DNA of 8,135 bases from an uncultured Clostridia bacterium (GTDB lineage Bacteria; Bacillota; Clostridia; Christensenellales; Borkfalkiaceae): the NCBI GenBank assembly GCA_937915565.1, contig CALDMH010000058.1, positions 1-8,135 of the forward strand, read 5' to 3'. Below the pieces are notes generated by a model. It saw nothing but the letters and a program-made list of their open reading frames with translations. It was not told the DNA's origin and ran no database searches. Position numbers and translations under genes: made by a program. Positions within the stretch are counted from its first letter, which is position 1, and the number at the start of each line of letters is the position of its first letter. Shown piece after piece: positions 1 to 5,576 of this stretch.

Positions 1-702
1 GTCGGCTTCGTCCGTTTTTTCCTTTGCCGTGAAGTTTCCGCCGAACGGACACTTGACGAATCCGCAAGCCGAAAGAATTTTTTCGGCCTCTTCTTTGTTT
101 TTGTTATGAACGGCGACCGATATAACCGTTCCCGCTCTGCCGTCGCATTCCGCAAAGGCCTCGCAAAGTTCCGTTTCGTTCAGTTCTTTAAGGCATTTAT
201 CCGCCTTATCGGCAGAAACCACGCCGAGATAAACCTTGACGGTTTTCGTAGCGGCAAAAGCCGAAAACGGAAGATTTAAGCCTATATACGGTTCGTAACT
301 CTTTATTTTTTCGTCGATTTTCGCCAAACGGGATTTAAGTTCGTTCTTTTCTGCAACGAGCTTTTCAACGCCCGCGATAACGCCCTCGACTTCGCCGATT
401 TTCTCGTTTTCGCAAAGGAATTCTTTCATAGTGACGGCAAAACCGTCCTTTATAACGCCTTCCCCTCGTTCGTTTTTCGGCAAAAGCTCGATTTCGTCCG
501 TCAAAAAGTCCAAACTTTTTTTGGCTCTTTCGATTTTTTGCTTTAATTCCGCGTCGTCCTTCGCCGCAAGCGGAACGGTGAGTTCGCGTTCCTCCTGCGC
601 CTTTATCTGCGCTGCGCCCGTTGCGATGAGCGCGTCGTAAACCTTTTCCTTATCGGAAAGAAGGGCGACGAGCGAAAATCTGGACATTTCAGCAATCGCC
701 AT
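1..702 (-). CDS. ntpI: V-type ATP synthase subunit I, N-terminal 234 residues (3' end outside window)
   Basis: This is the membrane stator subunit (subunit a/I) of a V/A-type rotary ATPase. It links the peripheral stalks to the membrane ring and forms the ion half-channels. Only the cytoplasmic N-terminal part is here; the family is usually about 640-660 residues, so the membrane half lies beyond position 1. The protein starts MAIAEMSRFSLVALLSDKEK, the typical opening of subunit I. It is followed by charged, coiled-coil-prone stretches (residues about 50-125) and a YEPYIGLNLPFS segment (about 142-153) resembling the family's Y-x-P-x-x-x-L-x-I-P region. The start was chosen because GGGAGG at 710-715 sits 7 nt upstream. 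The start lies 14 bases inside the end of ntpF, so the two are probably translationally coupled. Whether the enzyme moves H+ or Na+ cannot be judged without the ring subunit. Family assignment is confident. Confidence 0.9.
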   Translation of the reverse strand, partial: MAIAEMSRFSLVALLSDKEKVYDALIATGAAQIKAQEERELTVPLAAKDDAELKQKIERAKKSLDFLTDEIELLPKNERGEGVIKDGFAVTMKEFLCENEKIGEVEGVIAGVEKLVAEKNELKSRLAKIDEKIKSYEPYIGLNLPFSAFAATKTVKVYLGVVSADKADKCLKELNETELCEAFAECDGRAGTVISVAVHNKNKEEAEKILSACGFVKCPFGGNFTAKEKTDEAD

Positions 703-1009
703 CTTTTATCCTCCCGAAAAGCTCCTCGGCGATTTCTTCCGCCTTTCCGCTTTTTTCGGCTTTGAATTTTTCGGCTTCCGCAAGATAAACTTTTCTTTCG
801 TTTTCAAAGTGCGCCGCGACGTTCATTTTTGCGGCGTTCACCTGTGCGAGCCGCTTAACCCTTGCGTCCGAAACGCCGTTTTCCTTAACGCCAGCCGCAT
901 TTTTGTCGGCTTCGGCCATTATAACGCGCGCTTTTTCATCGCTTTCGTCCTTTATTCGTTTAGCCGTTTCCTCGCTCGAAGAAACCCTTTTCAAAACTTC
1001 TTCAATCAT
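689..1009 (-). CDS. ntpF: V-type ATPase peripheral-stalk subunit (G/H type, AhaH/NtpF-like)
   Basis: A 106-residue, highly charged, Ala/Glu/Lys-rich protein with no hydrophobic segment. It is almost entirely predicted coiled coil (for example RIKDESDEKARVIMAEADKN near residues 18-37), and it ends in a short GKAEEIAEELFGRI helix. This is the form of the small peripheral-stalk subunit that pairs with subunit E and holds the catalytic head against rotation. Sequence alone is low-complexity, so the call rests heavily on position: it lies directly before, and overlaps by 14 nt, the subunit I gene, matching the ntpF-ntpI order at the head of the Enterococcus hirae type ntp operon. A strong GGAGG (1015-1019) sits 5 nt before the ATG. 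It is the first gene after the promoter at 1153-1181. Confidence 0.82.
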   Translation of the reverse strand: MIEEVLKRVSSSEETAKRIKDESDEKARVIMAEADKNAAGVKENGVSDARVKRLAQVNAAKMNVAAHFENERKVYLAEAEKFKAEKSGKAEEIAEELFGRIKDGDC

Positions 1010-1019
1010 TTTTACCTCC

Positions 1020-1146
1020 GACGCGTCGTCAGATTCGCCCGCGCAAAACCTTTCGGGCCTTTAACGCAAAAAGAGCCTGCCCGAAAAATTTATTTAAAAT
1101 TTCTGACAGACTCCACCTATTTATTTTTTACGCAAGCACAATGCTT
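1020..1146 (-). promoter_or_regulatory. Leader of the V-ATPase operon with competing hairpins
   Basis: About 137 nt separate the predicted transcription start (near 1146) from the ntpF start codon. In the transcript, GUCUGUCAGA (1111-1102) can pair with UCUGACGAC (1033-1025), giving nine pairs with one bulged U and closing a domain of 68 nt. Inside it are three complementary segments: CGGGC (1083-1079), GCCCG (1058-1054) and CGGGC (1041-1037). The middle one can pair with either neighbour but not both. I recognise no known riboswitch class. The pairing is seen in the sequence; a regulatory role is inference. Confidence 0.4.
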
Positions 1147-1147
1147 G
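1133..1147. repeat. Perfect 6-bp inverted repeat at the V-ATPase transcription start
   Basis: CAAGCA-CAA-TGCTTG is a perfect inverted repeat with a 3-nt centre. It lies 6-20 nt downstream of the minus-strand -10 box, so it spans the expected +1. It would form a hairpin at the extreme 5' end of the mRNA, or could serve as an operator. No experimental or family link is known to me. Confidence 0.5.
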
Positions 1148-1152
1148 TTTAA

Positions 1153-1181
1153 ATTATAGAATAAAGGTTTTCGTATGTCAA
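1153..1181 (-). promoter_or_regulatory. Sigma-A promoter of the V-ATPase operon
   Basis: On the minus strand TTGACA (1181-1176) and TATAAT (1158-1153) are separated by exactly 17 nt. Both hexamers match the housekeeping consensus perfectly. A run of eight A bases lies just upstream of the -35 box, resembling an UP element, so a strong promoter is expected. Predicted start of transcription is near 1146. Confidence 0.9.
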
Positions 1182-1271
1182 CTTTTTTTTAAAAAAATCG
1201 GGAAATATTACGCAATTTTCACACCCTCGGCAGCCAAATTCATAAAAAAGCGCAAGCCTTCGTTAAAAAGA

Positions 1272-1300
1272 TTTACAAAGACTTTTTTTTATGATATAAT
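1272..1300 (+). promoter_or_regulatory. Sigma-A promoter (extended -10) for the CNNM/CDF genes
   Basis: TTTACA (1272-1277) and TATAAT (1295-1300) are 17 nt apart, and a TG at 1292-1293 gives an extended -10. Transcription should begin near 1307, leaving a short leader of about 40 nt before the start codon at 1347. It diverges from the V-ATPase promoter, with about 90 nt between the two -35 boxes. Apart from the sites listed, I see no gene in 1010-1346. Confidence 0.85.
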
Positions 1301-1333
1301 AATTTTTATCTATATGACACATATAGAATATAT

Positions 1334-1340
1334 AAAGGAG
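1334..1340 (+). promoter_or_regulatory. Ribosome binding site fixing the CNNM start
   Basis: AAAGGAG lies 6 nt before the ATG at 1347. An in-frame ATG at 1314 has no such site and would sit only a few bases after the predicted transcription start. The shorter, 434-residue protein is therefore preferred. Confidence 0.85.
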
Positions 1341-1346
1341 TTTTTT

Positions 1347-2651
1347 ATGGACACAGACGCAAAACCCCCTCCCGGAAGTCAGAATATCGGCGTTTACGTT
1401 ACTATTCTGATTGCCTTACTCATTTTGTCGGCATTTTTCTCGGCAACGGAAACGGCTTTCACTTCTCTTAACCGCGCAAGGCTTAAAGTTATGGCTGACG
1501 ACGGCAAGAAATCGGCGAAAAAAGCCCTTAAATACGTTGAGAATTACGACAGATTGCTTTACACGATTCTTATCGGAAACAACATCGTCAACTTGACGCT
1601 CGCAACCATTTCGACGTTGCTTTTCACGGAAATTTATTATAATTCCGCAAGCCTTGCGGCGACTATGTCGACGATTATTTCCACGGTGACGGTTCTTATT
1701 TTCGGCGAAATCACGCCCAAAACGCTTGCGAAAGAAGCACCCGAAAAGGTGGCTACGTTCGTTGCGCCGATTGTGGATTTCTTCACGATAATTCTCTACC
1801 CTTTAAACTTGATTTTCACGGGCTGGAAACTGCTTTTGAAAAAGATTTTCAAGTTTAAATCGGACGACGTTATAACCGAAGAAGAATTGCTCACATACAT
1901 AGAGGAAGCCAAGGAGGACGGAACTCTCGACAACAACGAAACCGAACTCATTTCGAGCGCGATTGAATTCAACGATGCGGAAGTGGGCGACATTCTCGTT
2001 CCGAGAGTGAACGTAATCGCGGTGGAAGAAAACACCCCGATGAAAGAAATCAGGCTTATCTTTTCCGAACACGGTTTTTCGAGATTGCCCGTTTACAGGG
2101 GCTCGATTGACACGATTATCGGAATGATTCACGAAAAGGACTTTTACGCGGCCTACACCGGCGGAACGACCAACATAAAAGGCATCGTAACTTCGATGGC
2201 TCTCGCCACGGAGCATATGAAAATTTCTACTCTTCTTCGCAGTATGCAAAAGCAAAAAGTGCATATGGCGACGGTTGTCGACGAATACGGCGGAACGCTC
2301 GGAATCGTCACGCTCGAAGACATTCTCGAAGAACTCGTCGGCGAAATCTGGGACGAACACGACGAGGTCGTGGATTATTTCACCAAGCTCGACGACGAGC
2401 ATTACCTCGTTGACGGCAACGCCGAACTCTCCGAATTTTGCGAGATTTTTTCGCAGGAAGAGGACGAGGAAAGCGACTCGAACACCGTCAGCGGCTGGAT
2501 TATAGAACGTTCGGGAGATATTCCGCCCATCGGGTACACTTTCGATTATAACAACCTCACGATAACCGTTACGAAAAGAACGCTTAAAAAAGTTCTCGAA
2601 GTTAAGGTTGAAATACGAAAACCCGACGAAGAACAACCCGAAAAAGAATAA
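1347..2651 (+). CDS. CNNM/CorC-HlyC family transporter with paired CBS domains
   Basis: A 434-residue membrane protein of the CNNM/CorC family, whose members are linked to Mg2+ (and other cation) efflux. The older name hemolysin C is misleading. Three parts are visible. The CNNM (DUF21) membrane domain covers about 12-170, with a first membrane helix at 17-32 and the family motifs SATETAFTSLNRARL (32-46), GNNIVN (77-82) and FGEITPKTLA (119-128). A tandem CBS pair covers about 212-340, including DILVPR (215-220) and VDEYGGTLGIVTLEDILEEL (311-330), and is expected to bind nucleotide and control transport. The CorC_HlyC C-terminal domain covers about 343-424. The last ten residues are acidic. 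It is first in its transcript and lies 56 nt before a CDF transporter, which suggests a shared role in divalent cation export. The exact ion is not decided by sequence. Confidence 0.92.
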   Translation: MDTDAKPPPGSQNIGVYVTILIALLILSAFFSATETAFTSLNRARLKVMADDGKKSAKKALKYVENYDRLLYTILIGNNIVNLTLATISTLLFTEIYYNSASLAATMSTIISTVTVLIFGEITPKTLAKEAPEKVATFVAPIVDFFTIILYPLNLIFTGWKLLLKKIFKFKSDDVITEEELLTYIEEAKEDGTLDNNETELISSAIEFNDAEVGDILVPRVNVIAVEENTPMKEIRLIFSEHGFSRLPVYRGSIDTIIGMIHEKDFYAAYTGGTTNIKGIVTSMALATEHMKISTLLRSMQKQKVHMATVVDEYGGTLGIVTLEDILEELVGEIWDEHDEVVDYFTKLDDEHYLVDGNAELSEFCEIFSQEEDEESDSNTVSGWIIERSGDIPPIGYTFDYNNLTITVTKRTLKKVLEVKVEIRKPDEEQPEKE

Positions 2652-2707
2652 ACGAAGTCAACCGACTGATTTCCTTTGCCGATTTCGACCGGTTGCGGGT
2701 TTGAAAT

Positions 2708-3892
2708 ATGTTTGACGGATACCTGAAAAAATATAGCGAGGAACAACTCGCAACGCCCGAGGTAAGGGCAAAATTAGGCTTTAAAACCGGCATCACGGGC
2801 ATAATCCTTAACGCCGCGCTTTGCCTTGCAAAAATCATTTCCGGCTTGACGATAGGGGCAATCTCCATCGTTTCGGACGGTATCAATAACTTATCGGACG
2901 CGGGTAGTTCCGTCATCACTCTTTTCGGTTTTAAACTTGCCGAAAAAAAGCCTGACAGGGAACACCCGTTCGGCCACGGCAGAATGGAATACTGTGCGGG
3001 GCTCGGCGTTTCGGTTATCATTTTAATCGTCGCGGCGGAACTTCTCATCACGTCGATTGAAAAAATCGTCGCGTGGGAAACGCCTTCCGAGCAATCGACG
3101 GCCGCGCTTGCGGTTACTTTCGTTATTCTCGCGCTGTCTATTCTTGCCAAATTTTATCTTGCCGCGCTGAACAAAAGTATCGGCAAAAGAATCAAGTCGG
3201 TTGCGATGCTCGCCACCGCCGCGGACAGCGTTTCGGATTGTCTTGCGACGTCGGTCGTTCTCGTTTCGTCGGTTCTTTCGTCGTTTATTAAAAACGTTCC
3301 GTTCGACGCTTTTGCAGGCACGGTCGTTTCGCTGTTTATCGCCGTTTCGGGAATCAAATCGATTAAAAGCGTCGTCGACCTTTTGCTCGGCGAAGCCCCC
3401 GACGCGGATTACGTTAAAGCCGTTGCGGATTACGTCAATAATTTCGACAAAAAGAAAATTATCGGAATTCACGACCTTATGGTTCACGATTACGGCCCGG
3501 GCAGAAAAATAATCGTTCTTCACGCCGAAGTCCCCGCAGAGGGAAACGTTTTAGAGCTACACGACGTTATCGACAACGTCGAAAGAGGGCTTGAAAACAA
3601 GTTTAATTGTCTTGCCACCATTCATATGGACCCCGTCGTTACGACGAGTCCGCGGCTCAATGCGATAAAGGAAGAATGTATCAAAATCGTAAAGGAAATA
3701 AATCCCGATTTCTCCTTGCACGATTTCAGAATGAACGAGGGCGAAACTCACGCGAACGTCATTTTCGATTTGGTTACCCCTCCCGAAAATAAACTGACCG
3801 CTCGCCAAATCAGGAAAACGGTCAACGAAAAGCTTAAAGAATACGATGCAAAACTCAACGCAATTATCACGGTTGAAAACTCTTTCGTTTAA
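2708..3892 (+). CDS. Cation diffusion facilitator (CDF) transporter with extra C-terminal domain, probable Mn2+/divalent metal exporter
   Basis: A 394-residue inner-membrane antiporter that exports divalent metals in exchange for protons. The CDF membrane domain spans about 25-225, including the strongly conserved HPFGHGRME (86-94). Aligned by eye with E. coli YiiP, the transport site would be N60 and D64 in helix 2 and D173 and D177 in helix 5. His is absent there, unlike typical Zn2+ transporters, and the pattern resembles Mn2+-type CDFs. The ZT_dimer cytoplasmic domain (about 232-310) keeps the likely metal ligands H255, H272, H285, H306 and D308. After it, residues 330-394 look like a second, degenerate copy of the same fold, making the protein about 80 residues longer than the basic family. 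The ribosome binding site is weak (only GCGGG about 8-12 nt upstream), but the N-terminus fits the family. It probably shares the transcript of the CNNM gene. Confidence 0.92.
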   Translation: MFDGYLKKYSEEQLATPEVRAKLGFKTGITGIILNAALCLAKIISGLTIGAISIVSDGINNLSDAGSSVITLFGFKLAEKKPDREHPFGHGRMEYCAGLGVSVIILIVAAELLITSIEKIVAWETPSEQSTAALAVTFVILALSILAKFYLAALNKSIGKRIKSVAMLATAADSVSDCLATSVVLVSSVLSSFIKNVPFDAFAGTVVSLFIAVSGIKSIKSVVDLLLGEAPDADYVKAVADYVNNFDKKKIIGIHDLMVHDYGPGRKIIVLHAEVPAEGNVLELHDVIDNVERGLENKFNCLATIHMDPVVTTSPRLNAIKEECIKIVKEINPDFSLHDFRMNEGETHANVIFDLVTPPENKLTARQIRKTVNEKLKEYDAKLNAIITVENSFV

Positions 3893-3934
3893 ATTGCGTT
3901 TTCGCTTTGCAATTCCGGCGATTTAACACACGGT

Positions 3935-3982
3935 TTAAACGCGTCGGCTTTGAAACGACTTAAACGGACGGCTTTGAAAACG
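3935..3982. repeat. Two imperfect tandem copies of a 23-nt unit
   Basis: The units at 3935-3957 and 3960-3982 share TTAAACG followed by CGGCTTTGAAA and CG, differing by small indels. They lie in the 129-nt gap between the CDF and the PF06541 genes. A close relative, CGGCTTTTGAAA, forms part of the terminator arm at 4846-4857. No coding or clear regulatory role is apparent, and no good promoter was found in this gap. Confidence 0.5.
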
Positions 3983-4021
3983 CCTGAATTTTCCGAAATA
4001 TAACTACACGGAGAAAAATCA

Positions 4022-4741
4022 ATGAGGACTTTTATCACGTTATGTCTGCTTTTTATAGTGGGCGGCTCTTGCGGTTGGATTATCGAACTGTTCTTCCGCA
4101 GAATCGTACATAAAAAATGGGTAAACCCGGGGTTTTTAGCGGGCCCCTGCCTCCCTCTTTACGGCACGGGAGTGGTTTTCTTATATTTGATTTGCTCGAT
4201 AGATTACGGTTTTATTGAAAACGTATATTTACAAAAACTGTTTATCGTTGCGCTTATAACCGTGGTTATGACGCTTATCGAATATATCACGGGGCTAATT
4301 TTTATAAAAGGCCTCAAAGTAAAGCTTTGGGATTACTCCAAACGTCCCGGGAATATTCAGGGCATCATTTGTCCGCTGTTCACGTTCTTCTGGGGCGTTA
4401 TCGGCGCGGCGTACGCGATTTTCGTTCACCCGCTGCTCCTCGGAGCTGTGGAATGGTTGAGTTTTAACGAAATTTATTCCTTCTTTATAGGCATTTATTT
4501 CGGCGTTTTCATCGTCGATATATTCTATTCGTTCAATATCGTCAACAAAATACGCGCTTGGGCAAAGGAAAACAACGTCGTCGTCAAACTTGAAGAATTC
4601 AAACTTTCAATCAAGCTCAAAACCGAAAAAATCAAACAAAAATACAGTTTCCTTCTTTCGTTTAAAACCAAAAACGGTCTTCGGGACGAGCTTAACGATT
4701 ATAACAACGAAGAGAAAATTTTAAAACCCGAAAACAAATAA
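4022..4741 (+). CDS. PF06541-type multi-pass membrane protein (putative 'ABC-transporter type IV' family, function unknown)
   Basis: A 239-residue protein with about five membrane segments (near 3-23, 42-60, 70-95, 115-140 and 150-173). These are followed by a 65-residue cytoplasmic tail rich in Lys and Glu. Recognisable family features are GWIIELFFR (18-26), GFLAGPCLPLYGTG (37-50), a Glu in the third segment (E87), LWDYS (102-106), a GIICPLFTFFWG block (114-125) and a conserved-looking aromatic region. The family is common in Firmicutes; it carries an ABC-transporter name in databases, but no ATPase is nearby and I know of no proven function. GGAG at 4010-4013 is 8 nt before the ATG. The gene is 129 nt after the CDF gene and precedes a strong terminator, so it is probably the last gene of that transcript, though a separate promoter is possible. 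Confidence 0.8.
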   Translation: MRTFITLCLLFIVGGSCGWIIELFFRRIVHKKWVNPGFLAGPCLPLYGTGVVFLYLICSIDYGFIENVYLQKLFIVALITVVMTLIEYITGLIFIKGLKVKLWDYSKRPGNIQGIICPLFTFFWGVIGAAYAIFVHPLLLGAVEWLSFNEIYSFFIGIYFGVFIVDIFYSFNIVNKIRAWAKENNVVVKLEEFKLSIKLKTEKIKQKYSFLLSFKTKNGLRDELNDYNNEEKILKPENK

Positions 4742-4750
4742 TTATTTCGC

Positions 4751-4768
4751 TTTTATCGTTTTTATCGT
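4751..4768 (+). repeat. Two exact 9-nt tandem units after the PF06541 gene
   Basis: TTTTATCGT occurs twice in direct succession, starting 10 nt after the stop codon and followed by another T-run. It looks like a slippage-type repeat in the 3' untranslated region. A comparable 9-nt repeat follows ypeB at 6822-6848. Confidence 0.6.
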
Positions 4769-4810
4769 TTTTGTGGCTCTTTTCGCTCGGCAACGATATT
4801 CAAAACGATG

Positions 4811-4825
4811 CCGCGATAATCGCGG
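4811..4825. repeat. 15-nt palindrome between two convergent genes
   Basis: CCGCGAT-A-ATCGCGG is a perfect palindrome around one central base. It can form a GC-rich hairpin (six pairs with a TAA loop) but has no T-run on either side, so it is not a complete intrinsic terminator. It lies 10 nt before the main terminator stem. It could be a protein-binding site or help pause polymerase; I see no second copy in the window. Confidence 0.5.
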
Positions 4826-4834
4826 TTAAATACG

Positions 4835-4890
4835 ACGCCGCCCGACGGCTTTTGAAATTTCAAAAGCCGTCGGGCGGCGTTTTTCTTTTT
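4835..4890 (+). terminator. Intrinsic terminator with a perfect 23-bp stem
   Basis: Bases 4835-4857 are perfectly complementary to 4858-4880. The GC-rich base carries CCGCCCGACGG on one arm and CCGTCGGGCGG on the other, with an A/T-rich tip, and it runs into TTTTT-C-TTTTT (4880-4890). It ends the plus-strand transcript about 95 nt after the PF06541 gene. On the minus strand the stem is followed only by CGTATTTAA, so it may serve the convergent crp-type transcript weakly at best. Confidence 0.92.
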
Positions 4891-4927
4891 AATATTAAGG
4901 TTATTAGCAAATCGATTTAAAATATCG

Positions 4928-5557
4928 TTAAAGTATCGTCACCTTTTTTCGCTCTATAACGATAACCCCGTCGTCGCGCAGTTTTTTTATTTCGCGCATC
5001 ATCGCGCTTCTGTCGGCGAAAATATGGTCGGCCAAGCCGGTTAAGGAAATCTTCAAATCAAAGACGTTACTCCCCGCCTCTTCGGCGCAATTTTTGAAAT
5101 AACACAATAATTTATCTCTAATCGTTTTGCCGAGCAACACGTTGGTTCTGCCGGCATACGCCGCAATCCTTTTTTGCTGGGATTGAACGAGAATTTTCAA
5201 AAACGCGGCGGGCAGCGAAAAAATATCGACCTTGCGAATATCGGCAATGCCGACGACGCATTTCGTTTTAGCAACTACAACGGTGTAATCCCTTCCGCTG
5301 AATTCCGCTTCGGAATCGTAACCGAACAACTCGCCCGCACGGAAACTTTCGAGCAGCGCAACCGCGCCGTTCTCGTCCGTTCGCAGGGTTTCGGCAACTC
5401 CGTCGACAATCAGACAAAGTTTCCCCTCGTCGCTTCCGTAAACGAAAATCGATTCGCCACGCGAAAAGGTTTTATATTCAAATTTTAACTTTTCCGTAAC
5501 GGCGGAGATTTCCTCGCCCGAAAGCCCTTCAAAAATGGGATTCTTCGTCAATTTCAT
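4928..5557 (-). CDS. Crp/Fnr family transcriptional regulator
   Basis: A 209-residue two-domain regulator. The N-terminal cNMP-binding-like beta-roll covers about 9-115 and the long dimer helix about 116-137. The C-terminal winged helix-turn-helix (HTH_Crp) covers about 143-209, with the recognition helix around DRSAMMREIKKLRDDG (182-197). The effector pocket is not that of E. coli CRP. The segment RAGELFGYDSEAEFSGRDYT lacks the Glu after FG and the Arg-Ser pair that hold cAMP, and there is no N-terminal cysteine cluster for an Fnr-type iron-sulfur centre. The ligand is therefore unknown. It begins 19 nt after mscL with only a poor ribosome binding site, and appears to be the last gene of the secB-like/mscL transcript. 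Targets are unknown; regulation of its own operon is possible but not shown. Confidence 0.88.
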   Translation of the reverse strand: MKLTKNPIFEGLSGEEISAVTEKLKFEYKTFSRGESIFVYGSDEGKLCLIVDGVAETLRTDENGAVALLESFRAGELFGYDSEAEFSGRDYTVVVAKTKCVVGIADIRKVDIFSLPAAFLKILVQSQQKRIAAYAGRTNVLLGKTIRDKLLCYFKNCAEEAGSNVFDLKISLTGLADHIFADRSAMMREIKKLRDDGVIVIERKKVTIL

Positions 5558-5576
5558 AATCGTTTACCGCAAAATT

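Noticed and set aside
1314..1346. Upstream in-frame ATG for the CNNM gene
   Set aside because: No ribosome binding site, only about 7 nt after the predicted transcription start, whereas 1347 has an ideal AAAGGAG.
1301..1346. Mn2+ (yybP-ykoY) or Mg2+ riboswitch before the cation exporters
   Set aside because: The leader from the mapped-looking promoter is only about 40 nt, too short for either class, and no hairpin is seen.
1803..2636. Long open frame of 277 codons antisense to the CNNM gene
   Set aside because: It mirrors a clear family gene, has no ribosome binding site and its translation looks like no protein family. It arises from the codon bias of the real gene.
2659..2695. CAACCG/CGGTTG inverted repeat between the CNNM and CDF genes
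   Set aside because: Six pairs around a 25-nt loop without a T-run; too weak to call a terminator or regulator.
3892..3914. AATTGC/GCAATT hairpin after the CDF gene as a terminator
   Set aside because: The stem is six mostly weak pairs with an 11-nt loop and is followed by CCGGCG instead of a T-run.
3974..4004. TTGAAA and TATAAC as a promoter for the PF06541 gene
   Set aside because: The spacing is 19 nt and transcription would begin on the ribosome binding site itself, so it is not convincing.
4835..4880. Palindrome as an insertion-sequence end or attachment site
   Set aside because: It has a T-run in the right orientation after a gene, no transposase or target duplication, and is fully explained as an intrinsic terminator.
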